DNA of 64,000 nucleotides from UBA5734 sp964499985. Its GTDB lineage: Bacteria > Bacillota > Clostridia > Saccharofermentanales > UBA5734. Each line of letters begins with the position of its first letter. Position 1 is the first letter of the stretch. Positions 1-9,300 of this stretch are shown here, one piece after another. A program made the translations under genes and the position numbers. The stretch spans positions 1 to 64,000 of the forward strand of contig CAZCMX010000002.1 of the NCBI GenBank assembly GCA_964499985.1, in the 5' to 3' direction. The notes beneath the pieces were generated by a model. The model was not told the origin of the DNA. It searched no databases and was given only the letters and a program-made list of their open reading frames with translations.

Positions 1-1
1 C

Positions 2-370
2 AATGGTCTGAAATTTCTCAACGATACCTCTGGCCATGAGATGGGTGATCTTCTGATTCAAAAAGCAGCGGCGAGCATGCATAGTGTTTGTCGCGAAACG
101 GATATCATCGCACGCTGGGGCGGTGATGAATTTGCCATTCTCCTGCCTCATACCAATACGGACCAAGCTTTGAAAATCGTTGCCCGGATCCAGGAACAGT
201 ATCGGGATATGAAGATCATGGACCTGCCGATCAGTGTTTCATTTGGCGTGGCGACCCGGACCCATCCGGACCAGGATTTGGCCTCTATAATGAAACAGGC
301 TGAAGACCTGATGTATGAAAACAAGAGAAAGGAATCCCATGGACGTTCAAACCATCCTGGCCGAACTTGA
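2..370 (+). CDS. Diguanylate cyclase GGDEF domain, C-terminal part (5' end outside window)
   Basis: Only the C-terminal part of the reading frame is present; it is open from base 2 and ends with TGA at 368-370. The frame reads NDTSGHEMGD, then WGGDEFAILLP, then PISVSFGVAT, which are the substrate-binding, active-site and late motifs of a GGDEF domain making cyclic di-GMP from two GTP. The GGDEF signature itself is intact, so the domain is probably catalytic. No RxxD inhibitory site can be judged because the region before the motif is mostly cut off, and any N-terminal sensor domain lies outside. The last 32 bases overlap the next gene, suggesting co-transcription. Confidence 0.9.
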   Translation, partial: NGLKFLNDTSGHEMGDLLIQKAAASMHSVCRETDIIARWGGDEFAILLPHTNTDQALKIVARIQEQYRDMKIMDLPISVSFGVATRTHPDQDLASIMKQAEDLMYENKRKESHGRSNHPGRT

Positions 371-1046
371 ATCCCTGGGCTCTGAACGACTCAAAAAGAA
401 CTATATCGGTCAGGGAGCCCATGAACCGCTTTTTGGAGTTGCGACCGGAGCGATGAAACCGCTGCTTAAAACCATCGGGCTGCACCAGCCCCTGGCCGAG
501 GCGCTGTATGCTACCGGCAACTACGACGCCATGTATCTGGCTGGCATGATAGCCGAGCCCCAAATCATGACGGCAGATGACTTCGACCGTTGGATGGAAA
601 TGGCTTATTTCCACATGATCTCCGATTACATCGTCGCCGTTACCCTGGCGGAGACGGAAATTGCCCAGACGGTGGCAGATCAGTGGATCGCTTCCGGGCG
701 CGAGCTTTACCAGTCAGCTGGCTACAGTTGCTATTGCTGGCTGATGGGCAACCGCCAGGACGCTGAATTCGATCGGGAAAAACTAGAACGCATGCTCAAC
801 ACCGTGGCCGAGACGATTCATGGTAGCCCCGACCGTGCCCGTTATGCCATGAATGCTTTCGTCATCACGGTGGGCATTTCATATCGGCCACTGCATGAAA
901 AAGCCTTGGCAGTTGCTCGGGCAATGGGTCCAGTCGAACTTTTCCGCGGCAAGAAAAAGCTCAGCGTGCCCGATGCGGCGGCAGCGATCGAGCATGCCGT
1001 GGCGAAAAACCGCCTGGGATTCAAGCGCAAATCTGTGCGCTGCTAA
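339..1046 (+). CDS. DNA alkylation repair protein, AlkD-like HEAT-repeat family
   Basis: A 235-residue protein of the AlkD/AlkC-like superfamily, alpha-helical HEAT-like repeats that cradle DNA carrying alkylated bases. Visible features are the N-terminal MDVQTILAELESLGSERLKKNY segment, a paired DWxM-type helix region around residues 75-100, and a basic C-terminus ending in GFKRKSVRC. I place the start at 339 because GAGAAAGGA lies five bases upstream; an in-frame ATG at 315 has no such site. The gene begins inside the end of the preceding GGDEF gene. Glycosylase activity is a family inference; many AlkD paralogues are non-catalytic DNA-binding proteins. Confidence 0.8.
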   Translation: MDVQTILAELESLGSERLKKNYIGQGAHEPLFGVATGAMKPLLKTIGLHQPLAEALYATGNYDAMYLAGMIAEPQIMTADDFDRWMEMAYFHMISDYIVAVTLAETEIAQTVADQWIASGRELYQSAGYSCYCWLMGNRQDAEFDREKLERMLNTVAETIHGSPDRARYAMNAFVITVGISYRPLHEKALAVARAMGPVELFRGKKKLSVPDAAAAIEHAVAKNRLGFKRKSVRC

Positions 1047-1085
1047 TGGCCAGGTCGCAATTGCCTGTTTCCGTCTGAATCCGGA

Positions 1086-2564
1086 CTAATTCGTCTTTCC
1101 CTGGGCGGATTTTTTCAGCCTCGGTTTGACCTGTTCCAGCTTGGCGATCTTGAGCAGCTCCTCCTTGGAGTCGCTGGCGAGCATCAGGACATCATTGCCT
1201 TGGATCACCGTATTGGCCCGGGGGGTGATCACGGATTTGCCCCGCTTGATGAACGCGATCAGGATATGCGAAGGAATATCGAGCTCGCGGATCTTGCGGT
1301 CGACGGCAGCGGAGTCAGCCGGGACTTTGACTGCCAGCAGGTCGGCAAAGGTATCCCCGCGATAATCGGTAAATGTGGTCAAGACCGTACCTTCTTTTTC
1401 GGAAAGTCCCAGCCACTTGGCAAAGGGCACCAGGAAGGAGCCCTGGATGAGCACGGAAAAAATGGCGACGAAGAAGACGATGTTGAAAATGAGCTCACCC
1501 GCTGGCAGCTGATACATCAGAGGCAGGATGGCAAACGCGATCGAGGCGGCACCGCGGAAGCCGACCCAGGAGATCAGGGCGGTTTCCCGGACTGAACGCT
1601 TGAACAAGGTCATGATCAGGGCAATGGCCAGCGGGCGCCCGACAAAGGAGATGAAAACGGCAATCGCCAGGCCCTGCCAGAACACACCGAGCACTCTGGA
1701 GGGGAAAACCAGCAGGCCAAGTGTGAAGAAAAGGAGGATTTGCATCAGCCAGGTCAGGCCGTCAAAAAACTTGACCAGGGAAATCTTATGGGTGAGCGGC
1801 CGGTTGCCCATCACGATTCCGGACAGATAGACGGCCAAGAAACCATTGCCGCCCAGGGTTGAGGCCAGACCAAAGGAGAGCAGCATCACAGCGACCGCAA
1901 TGATGCTGTATAAACCATCGATGGCCAGATTGACATGGTTGATGAACCAGGTGGCTGCAAATCCGATCAAGAATCCGATCGCGATCCCGACCGACAATTG
2001 CAGGACCAGCATCCAGCCGATCCCGCTGGCCGAGCCCTGGATCAATGAGATGAACAGCAGGGTCATCATATAGGCGAAGGGGTCATTGGAGCCACTTTCA
2101 ATCTCCAGTGTCGATGCCAGATTGCCCTTCAAATTGAGATTTCGCGAACGGAAAATGGAAAACACCGCCGCTGCATCGGTCGAAGATATGATCGAGCCCA
2201 AGAGCAGACCTTCCAGCCAGGACAAGCCAAGGGCAAAATGGGCGAAGGTGCCGACCAGAAACGAGGTCAGAATGACCCCGACCGAAGATAGGGTCATGGC
2301 CAGTCCAATTGAAGACCGGGCGGTTTGCCAGGAGGTATCAAAGCCTCCGGAAAAAATGATCACCATCAAGGCGACCTGGGCAATGGTTCCGGCCAGCTGA
2401 TAATCATCGAAGTAGATCCCGCCCAGACCTTCGCTGCCGAGCAGAATGCCCAGGGAAATGAAAATGATCAGGGTCGGTACGCCGAAGCGGTACATGACCT
2501 TCGAGGTGAAGACGGCCAGGAACAGGACGATTCCGGCCAGGAGGATGGTCCATTCAAGTGTCAC
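1086..2564 (-). CDS. Potassium/proton antiporter, CPA1 family with C-terminal TrkA-C domain
   Basis: A 492-residue integral membrane protein exchanging K+ (or Na+) for H+. Roughly the first 385 residues are a dozen hydrophobic helices typical of NhaP/CvrA antiporters, including the STDAAAVFS stretch near residue 130 and a GFRGAASIAFA stretch near residue 335 that match the family's ion-binding helices. After the last helix, residues about 400-480 form an RCK/TrkA-C ligand-binding domain (RKIRELDIPSHILIAFI, then VIQGNDVLML), as in CvrA. It is last in a minus-strand run after the decarboxylase beta and gamma-like genes, so Na+ and K+ handling may be linked. Substrate preference cannot be read from sequence. 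Confidence 0.9.
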   Translation of the reverse strand: MTLEWTILLAGIVLFLAVFTSKVMYRFGVPTLIIFISLGILLGSEGLGGIYFDDYQLAGTIAQVALMVIIFSGGFDTSWQTARSSIGLAMTLSSVGVILTSFLVGTFAHFALGLSWLEGLLLGSIISSTDAAAVFSIFRSRNLNLKGNLASTLEIESGSNDPFAYMMTLLFISLIQGSASGIGWMLVLQLSVGIAIGFLIGFAATWFINHVNLAIDGLYSIIAVAVMLLSFGLASTLGGNGFLAVYLSGIVMGNRPLTHKISLVKFFDGLTWLMQILLFFTLGLLVFPSRVLGVFWQGLAIAVFISFVGRPLAIALIMTLFKRSVRETALISWVGFRGAASIAFAILPLMYQLPAGELIFNIVFFVAIFSVLIQGSFLVPFAKWLGLSEKEGTVLTTFTDYRGDTFADLLAVKVPADSAAVDRKIRELDIPSHILIAFIKRGKSVITPRANTVIQGNDVLMLASDSKEELLKIAKLEQVKPRLKKSAQGKTN

Positions 2565-2593
2565 GCCGATTTACCTCACTGTTTCATCGTGAC

Positions 2594-2728
2594 TTATTTA
2601 AACAGACCGGCGATGACCTTGATCGCGACGAAAAAGAGCACGAGGACAATGAAAACCCCGGCCAAACCGACTGCCGCAACAAAAAGGCCCTGGTCGATGA
2701 GGGATGCTTGCTTGAGTTGTTCAATCAT
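2594..2728 (-). CDS. 44-residue OadG-like small membrane subunit of a sodium pump decarboxylase
   Basis: A short frame reading MIEQLKQASLIDQGL followed by a single hydrophobic helix with V, A, G, L, I and F and ending AIKVIAGLFK. GGAGGT lies nine bases upstream of the ATG. It starts 28 bases after the beta-subunit gene on the same strand. Size, single N-terminal membrane helix and position fit the gamma (OadG) subunit of oxaloacetate/methylmalonyl-CoA decarboxylase pumps, which anchors the complex, but classic OadG is longer (about 80 residues) and has a hydrophilic tail that is missing here. The assignment is an inference from neighbourhood and topology. Confidence 0.7.
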   Translation of the reverse strand: MIEQLKQASLIDQGLFVAAVGLAGVFIVLVLFFVAIKVIAGLFK

Positions 2729-2755
2729 GTGATGATACCTCCAAAATCGCTGAAT

Positions 2756-3955
2756 TCAGATGCCACGTCCGGCCAGCAGCGTGACCAGGGCGATGACCAG
2801 GCCGCCGGCTACGATCGAACCGAGCTGGCCCGCCACATTGGCGCTGACGGCCTGCATCAGGATGAAATTGTGCGGATCCTCGGCCTTGGCAATTTTCTGG
2901 ATCACCCGTGCCGACATCGGGAAAGCAGAGATCCCGGCAGCGCCAACCATGGGGTTGATCTTTTTCTTGAGGAAGAGGTTCAAGAATTTGGCGAACAGGA
3001 CGCCACCTGCGGTGTCGAAGACGAAGGCGATCAGGCCGAGCACCATGATGGCTGCCGTATTCCATTGCAGGAACTGGTCGGCGATCATGGTTGAACCGAT
3101 GGTGATGCCCAGCAGGATGGTCACCAGATTGGACAATTCATTCTGGGAGGCTTTGGAGAGCCGCTCCAGGACCCCGCATTCGCGGATCAGGTTGCCGAAC
3201 ATCAGGGAACCGACCAGCGGCACACTCATTGGCACGATGATCCCGGCAATGATGGTGATCGCGATCGGGAAAATGATCTTGACCGTCTGGGAGACAGTAT
3301 GCTCCTGGAAATTCATACGGATTTTCCGCTCTTTTTCCGTGGTCAGGGCATAGATGACTGGCGGCTGGATGATCGGGACGAGTGACATATAGGAATAGGC
3401 TGCGACCGAGATCGGGCCCATGTATTCCCGCAGGTTGAAGTGGTTGGCAACATACAGGGTGGTCGGACCATCGGCGGCGCCGATGATGCCGACGGCTGAA
3501 GCCAGGCGCAGGACCAGATTGGGATCGGTTATGCCCAGAATCGGCAGCAGGCCCAAGGTGATCAGGAAGGTGGCGAATATGCCAAACTGGGCCGCTGCAC
3601 CGAAAAAGATCATATAAGGGCTGGTCAGGAGCGGCGCAAAATCGATCATGGCCCCAACCGCGATGAATATCAGGATCGGGAAGAGCTCTGTTGCTATCCC
3701 GGCATTGAACAGGATCTTGAGAAAGCCGGGTTCAACCTCTGTGCCAACCACCGCAGCCATGCCTTCGACAACCGGCGGCAGGTTGGCCAGGATCGCGCCA
3801 AAGCCAATGGGCAACAGCAGGGCAGGTTCATAGTCCTTGGCAATCGCCAGATAGATCAGAATCCCGGAAATTGCAAACATGACCAGTGATTTGATGCCAG
3901 CGGCAGTTCCAAAATAGAGAACCCCACTGAAAATTTCCGCAAGCAGTTCCAACAT
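2756..3955 (-). CDS. Sodium ion-translocating decarboxylase subunit beta
   Basis: A 399-residue polytopic membrane protein closely resembling OadB/GcdB/MmdB, the subunit that couples decarboxylation of carboxybiotin to Na+ export. Family marks seen are LLPIGFGAILANLP near residue 50, the PxLIFxxVGAMxDF type stretch with GAMIDFAPLL near residue 105, GAADGPTT near residue 140, and GAAGISAFPMSARV near residue 340. These include the conserved Asp and Ser/Asn of the ion path. Upstream TTGAAAGGAATG supplies a ribosome site. A 44-residue gamma-like gene follows. No carboxyltransferase alpha subunit or biotin carrier gene is present in the window, so the substrate (oxaloacetate, methylmalonyl-CoA or glutaconyl-CoA) is unknown. 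Confidence 0.93.
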   Translation of the reverse strand: MLELLAEIFSGVLYFGTAAGIKSLVMFAISGILIYLAIAKDYEPALLLPIGFGAILANLPPVVEGMAAVVGTEVEPGFLKILFNAGIATELFPILIFIAVGAMIDFAPLLTSPYMIFFGAAAQFGIFATFLITLGLLPILGITDPNLVLRLASAVGIIGAADGPTTLYVANHFNLREYMGPISVAAYSYMSLVPIIQPPVIYALTTEKERKIRMNFQEHTVSQTVKIIFPIAITIIAGIIVPMSVPLVGSLMFGNLIRECGVLERLSKASQNELSNLVTILLGITIGSTMIADQFLQWNTAAIMVLGLIAFVFDTAGGVLFAKFLNLFLKKKINPMVGAAGISAFPMSARVIQKIAKAEDPHNFILMQAVSANVAGQLGSIVAGGLVIALVTLLAGRGI

Positions 3956-4290
3956 GATGAATGACCATTCCTTTCAATTTATTCAAGGGCTATGGGAGAA
4001 AAGTCTGGTCAGGCGCATGGAACTTGAAGCCAAAACCTGGATGCCAAAATTCCCACGCTTTTCATTATACACAAAATTTTGAAACCTATTCACCGAAATC
4101 TCCGGTATGTGAACGAGATAGATTTGCAGCATATCAGATCTGCAAAACGCGAAAAACCGCAGCGGATTGATTTCAGGTGCCATCCATCGTTAAACTAAGA
4201 TCTGGATCATGCAAAGAATTGCCAGATTGTGCGAGAATATTCTTTCGGGCTATCTGGTTGCAAGAAGCAGAAAAAGAAAGGCGTATTTTC
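3956..4290. other. Divergent intergenic region between decarboxylase beta gene and Wadjet operon
   Basis: This 335-base spacer separates the minus-strand pump genes from plus-strand jetA and must carry both promoters. On the minus strand there is a perfect TATAAT at 4064-4069 (read leftwards), about 110 bases before the beta-subunit start, without a good -35 box. The region is more AT-rich than its surroundings. A dyad lies at 4123-4146. No convincing small gene is seen; the frame that extends jetA upstream to 4177 has no resemblance to the family and no ribosome site. Confidence 0.5.
4123..4146. promoter_or_regulatory. Inverted repeat upstream of jetA, possible operator
   Basis: TTTGCAG at 4123-4129 and CTGCAAA at 4140-4146 form a 7-bp perfect dyad with a 10-base centre, and the flanking A/T bases extend it slightly. 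It is about 145 bases upstream of the jetA start. The spacing of one helical turn suits a dimeric regulator. No regulator gene is adjacent, so this is a guess. Confidence 0.3.
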
Positions 4291-5736
4291 GTGGCCCTTG
4301 ACTACACGACCCTCGACTTATTGCGCAGGAACCACCCAGCCTGGCGCCTGCTCTGTGCCCAGCATGCGCCGCTGATCGCCAGCTTTCTGCATCGGGTTTT
4401 CATCGGGCCCAATGTCCGGAACCTGGCCCAGGCGGACCTGGTTGAGGCCCTGGAGGACGAACTGTTCGCCTTGCGGGAGCAACAGGGCGAAGATGCATTT
4501 CCCGGTTCAGCATTGTCCTATTTGAACGACTGGGCCGATAATGAGAAGGGCTGGCTGAGAAAGTTCTACCCTCAGGGGACCGATGAGCCCCATTTCGATC
4601 TGACACCAGCGACTGAAAAGGCTCTGGCCTGGCTGTCCAGCCTGACCGAGCGTGCTTTTGTCGGCACAGAGTCCCGCCTGTTGACCTTGTTTGACTTGCT
4701 GCGCCAAATGAACGAAGGCAGCCAGACCGATCCACAGGTCCGGATCGCCGAATTGCACCGCCGCCGTGACGAGATCGATGCTGAGATTGCCCGGATTTTG
4801 TCCGGGGATATGCCCCTGCTTGATGATACAGCCCTGAAGGACCGGTTTCAGCAATTCCTCCAGATGGCGCGCGAGCTGCTGGCGGATTTCCGCGAGGTGG
4901 AACATAATTTCAGGACCCTGGACCGGCAGGTGCGGGAGCAAATCGCCCTCTGGCAAGGTGGCAAGGGCGCTCTGCTGGAGGAGATCATGGGCGAACGGGA
5001 TGCGATCGCAGACTCTGACCAGGGCAAAAGCTTCCGTGCATTCTGGGATTTCCTGATGTCCCAGTCCCGGCAGGAAGAACTCAGCCAATTGCTCGACCAG
5101 GTGCTGGCTTTGCCATCTGTGCGGGACTTTAAGCCTGATGCCCGATTGCGCCGGGTCCACTATGACTGGCTGGAAGCTGGTGAGCAGACGCAGCGGACCG
5201 TTGCCCTGCTCTCGGCCCAGCTGCGCCGCTTCCTCGATGACCAGGCTTTCCTCGAGAACCGGCGGATCATGGACATCCTGCATCAGGTCGAAAGCCATGC
5301 TCTGGCATTGCGTGAAGAAGCACCCAAAGGTGATTTCATGCCCTTGAGCGAAACAGCCGCTGCAATAGAACTGCCGCTGGAAAGGCCGCTCTATCAGCCG
5401 CCGGTCAAGCCTGTTTTTGCAAGTGTTCTCCTGGAGCAGGATGAAATCGAGGTCGACACATCAGCCCTGTTTGCCCAGGTTGTGGTCGACAAGACTCAGC
5501 TCAGGCGCAATATCCGCCTTGAATTGCAAAACCGGAGCCAGGTCAGCTTGCAGGACATAGCAGAAAGACATCCCCTGCAGCATGGACTGGCCGAACTGGT
5601 CGCCTATCTCCAGCTGGCCAGTGAGTGGCCCCAGACGGTTGTTGATGAAGCGACCACGGATACGATCGCCTGGCAGTCCGAGGCACAAAAGACGCGTCAG
5701 GCTACCTTGCCCCGGATCATCTTCCTGAAGGAGTAA
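4291..5736 (+). CDS. jetA: Wadjet protein JetA (DUF3375), kleisin subunit
   Basis: A 481-residue DUF3375 protein. Family-type start ALDYTTLDLLRRNHPAWRLL and then APLIASFLHRVF are clear. JetA is the kleisin-like subunit that bridges the two JetC heads in the JetABC SMC complex, homologous to MukF/MksF/EptA. The C-terminal part (from about residue 385) would be the winged-helix end that contacts the second JetC head. I use GTG at 4291, preceded by AGAAAGG at nine-base spacing; the frame is open upstream to 4177 but that extension is unlike the family. The ribosome site of jetB lies inside the last codons. First gene of a four-gene operon. Confidence 0.9.
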   Translation: MALDYTTLDLLRRNHPAWRLLCAQHAPLIASFLHRVFIGPNVRNLAQADLVEALEDELFALREQQGEDAFPGSALSYLNDWADNEKGWLRKFYPQGTDEPHFDLTPATEKALAWLSSLTERAFVGTESRLLTLFDLLRQMNEGSQTDPQVRIAELHRRRDEIDAEIARILSGDMPLLDDTALKDRFQQFLQMARELLADFREVEHNFRTLDRQVREQIALWQGGKGALLEEIMGERDAIADSDQGKSFRAFWDFLMSQSRQEELSQLLDQVLALPSVRDFKPDARLRRVHYDWLEAGEQTQRTVALLSAQLRRFLDDQAFLENRRIMDILHQVESHALALREEAPKGDFMPLSETAAAIELPLERPLYQPPVKPVFASVLLEQDEIEVDTSALFAQVVVDKTQLRRNIRLELQNRSQVSLQDIAERHPLQHGLAELVAYLQLASEWPQTVVDEATTDTIAWQSEAQKTRQATLPRIIFLKE

Positions 5737-5739
5737 GCT

Positions 5740-6372
5740 ATGGATCATCATGAATTGTTAAACGGTTCCCGGATTGAAGGGACACCAGCCTTGCCGGTCG
5801 TGGTCGTGACCCTGCTCAAAGGCGTGCTTTACCAGGATGAAAATGCATCACTCTGGTCCCAGCTGCTTCAGTTGCAGGCTGCGGTGCGGGATTATGTCGC
5901 GGTCCTCGGACTGGATCTGATCCTGGACGAAGCCGAGGGCTATGCCTTTTTGCGCTCGCACCCGGACTTGGACAATCCAGAAACACCGGCTATTCCGCGC
6001 CTGGTGGCCAGGCGCCAGCTGTCGTATCCAGTCAGCCTGCTGCTGGCTTTGCTGCGCAAAAAGCTGGCCGAGCATGATGCCAGCGGCGGCGAGACCCGCC
6101 TGATTTTGTCCCGGGATGAAATCGTGGAACTGATCCGGATCTTTCTGCCGGCAGGCAGCAATGAGGCCAAGCTGATCGACCAGGTGGAAACCCACCTCAA
6201 TAAGATTGCTGACCTGGGCTTTGTCCGGCGCCTGCGCGGTCAAAATCAGATGTATGAAGTCCGGCGGATCATCAAAGCCTTTGTCGACGCCCAGTGGTTG
6301 TCCGATTTTGATGCCCGCCTCGCTGACTACCGCAAACTCCATGTCGAGACCGAGGAGGATATCGATGGCTGA
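5740..6372 (+). CDS. jetB: Wadjet protein JetB (DUF4194), kite-type winged-helix subunit
   Basis: A 210-residue DUF4194 protein, the KITE subunit that dimerises and binds the kleisin JetA, comparable to MukE/MksE. Recognisable stretches are YAFLRSHP near residue 70, VARRQLSYPVSLLLALLRKKL near residue 90, and ILSRDEIVELIRIFLP near residue 130, followed by a C-terminal winged helix with LGFVRRLRGQNQMYEVRRIIKAF. The start codon follows jetA's stop by three bases, with AAGGAG within the end of jetA. Its stop overlaps the start of jetC by eight bases. No active site is expected. Confidence 0.9.
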   Translation: MDHHELLNGSRIEGTPALPVVVVTLLKGVLYQDENASLWSQLLQLQAAVRDYVAVLGLDLILDEAEGYAFLRSHPDLDNPETPAIPRLVARRQLSYPVSLLLALLRKKLAEHDASGGETRLILSRDEIVELIRIFLPAGSNEAKLIDQVETHLNKIADLGFVRRLRGQNQMYEVRRIIKAFVDAQWLSDFDARLADYRKLHVETEEDIDG

Positions 6373-9300
6373 ACAACTGTTGCTGGAATTGATGTCAGAT
6401 GATACCCTGGCCGGCTTTCGACTCCAACGTCTGGAGGTCTATAACTGGGGCACATTTGATGGCCGGATCTGGACCTTGCCTCTCAAGGGCAAGAATGCCC
6501 TGTTGACGGGTGATATCGGCTCGGGGAAGTCCACGCTGGTCGATGCGATCACAACCCTTCTGGTGCCCAGTCAGAAGATTTCCTATAACAAAGCGGCCGG
6601 GGCGGACAGCCGGGAGCGGTCGCTCAGATCCTATGTCCAGGGCTACTACAAGACGGAACGCCAGGAAACGTTTGGCAGTGCCAAGCCCGTTCCTCTGCGC
6701 GATCTCAATTCCTATTCCGTCATTCTGGGCGTCTTCGCCAACGAAGGTTACCAGAAAACGGTCACCCTGGCCCAGGTCTACTGGATGAAGGACACGACCG
6801 GCACTCCGGAACGCTTGCTGGCCGCCTGTGAAAAGGATTTGTCCATTGCCTCTGATTTTTCCGGATTCGGTAAAGAGATGGCCGGCCTGCGCAAGCAGCT
6901 GCGGTCGAAAAATGTTGAGCTTTTTGACACATTTCCGCCCTATGGCGCCTGGTTTCGCCGCCGCTTTGGCATCGACAACGAACAGGCCCTGGACCTGTTC
7001 CTGCAAACGGTCTCGCTCAAGTCGGTCGGCAACCTGACGGGCTTTGTCCGGGACCACATGCTCGAACCATTCGAGGTCAAACCCCGTATCGATGCCCTGA
7101 TCCAGCATTATGAAAACCTCAACCGGGCCCATGAAGCGGTGCTCAAGGCCAAACGCCAGGTCGAAATGCTCGAGCCCCTGGTTGCGGATTGTGAGCAATA
7201 CAAGGAACAAGAGCTGGCTGCCAGCCAGCTGCGTACCTGCCGCGAAGCCCTCCATCCCTGGTTTGCGACACTCAAGCTGGACCTTCTGGCCAAAAGGCTG
7301 GCAACTCTGGACGAAGAGAAGACCCGGCACAATCTCGCGATCGCCCGTCTGGAAGAACAGAAAAAAGACCAATTGGCCAGGGAGCGGGAGCTGCGCCGCA
7401 CCATCGCCCAGAATGGGGGCGACCGGCTCGATTCGCTCGAGGCCGAGATCCAGAAATCCGAGCACGAACGGGATCGCCGCCGGAAAAAAGCGGAACGCTA
7501 TGCCGAGCTTCTGCAGACCCTGGATGTCCTGCCGGCCCAGAATGAAGATGCCTTTGCCAGCCAAATGCTGGAGATGGCCAATTGGCTGCAGACCGCCAGA
7601 GAAGAGGAGGTCCGGATCCAGAATGATTTCAATGAAACTCATTTCAACTGGACTCAGGAAAAGCAAGCTTATGACGGGCTTGCCACCGAAATCGCCAGCC
7701 TCAAATCGCGCCGCAGCAATATCGATGATAAGCAGGTGGCACTCCGGCGCCAGCTCAGCCAAGCCCTCTCCTTGTCGGAGGAAGAGATGCCCTTTGCCGG
7801 TGAATTGATTCGCGTCCGCGATGACGAACGGGACTGGGAAGGTGCAATCGAACGCCAGCTGAGAAATTTCGGTCTGTCGCTTCTGGTCCCCGACCAGCAT
7901 TATGCCAAGGTTTCGGAATGGGTGGACCGCACCCATTTGCAGGGCCGGCTGGTGTATTTCCGCGTCCGGGAGACGGTGCGCCCGGAAGCAGTGGCGCTGC
8001 ATCCGGATTCCCTGGTCAAAAAGCTCCAGGTCAAGACCGATTCGCCCTTCTATGATTGGATCGAACGGGAGATTTCACATCGTTTTGATCTCGCCTGCTG
8101 CCTGACCCCGGAGCAGTTTCGCCGCGAAACCAAAGCCATCACCCGGGCCGGTCAGACCAAGGCCCCCGGGGAGCGCCATGAAAAGGATGATCGCCACCGG
8201 ATCGATGATCGCAGCCGCTATGTCCTGGGCTGGAGCAATACCGAGAAAATCGCCGCCCTGGAAAAACAGGCCAAAGCGTTGGAAAAGCAACTGGCCGAGC
8301 TCGCCAGGCGTAAGTCTACGCTGGAGAAAGAACGGGTCGCGGTTCAAAAGCGCTTGTCCCAGCTGGCTGCTCTGGGTGAATACACCGATTTCCGTGAGCT
8401 GGACTGGCAACCTTTGTCCATCGCTATCGGGCGGCTGGAGCAGGAAAAACGCGAGCTGGAAGCTGCGTCCGATTTGCTCAAAACCCTGAGCGAACAGCTG
8501 GCACAAGTCGAAACAGCCCAGGTCGAGACGGATAACCAGCTCAATGAACGCCGGGACCGGCGCTCCAAGACCGAGCAGAAAATCAGCGATGCCGAGAAGT
8601 TGTCCCAAGAGGCCAAAGTCATCCTCCAGGACAGTCTGTCCGATGCAGAGGCCTTGTTTGCTACCCTGGAGAGCATGCGTGAAGCCGCGCTGGCTGGCGC
8701 TCAGCTGACGGTTGAGTCCTGTGACAATCGCGAGCATGAGATGCGGGTCTGGCTGCAAACCCGGATCGATAATGAGGACAGGAAACTGAGCCGCCTGAAT
8801 GGCAAAATCATCGAGGCGATGACGGTCTACAAGCAGCAATGGCCCCTGGAAACCCACGAGGTCGATATCCATCTCAAAGCCAGCCACGAATTCGCGGCCA
8901 TGCTCGCGCACCTGAAGGCTGACGACCTGCCGCGCTTTGAGGGGCAGTTCAAGTCGCTTTTAAATGAAAACACGATCCGGGAAGTGGCTAATTTCCAGTC
9001 GCAGCTCAATAAGGAACGCGAAACGATCCGGGAGCGCATCGCCCAGATCAACCAGTCACTGACCCAGATTGACTACAATCCCGGCCGCTACATCAGTCTG
9101 GAAGCCCAGCTGAGTCCGGACCTTGAAATCCGCGAATTTCAGGCGGAGCTCCGGGCCTGTACCGAGGGCACTCTGACTGGCTCGGAACAAGCCCAGTATT
9201 CGGAAGCCAAGTTTCTCCAGGTCCGGCGGATCATCGAGCGTTTCCGCGGTCGCGATGACGCCTCCGACCTCGACCGCCGCTGGACGGAGAAAGTGACCGA

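Noticed and set aside
6206..6364. Upstream extension of jetC
   Set aside because: It lies entirely inside jetB and lacks family similarity; the ATG at 6365 gives the standard N-terminus.
6395..8002. Long open frame antisense to jetC (535 codons)
   Set aside because: Shadow of the GC-rich jetC coding strand; no ribosome site or recognisable domains.
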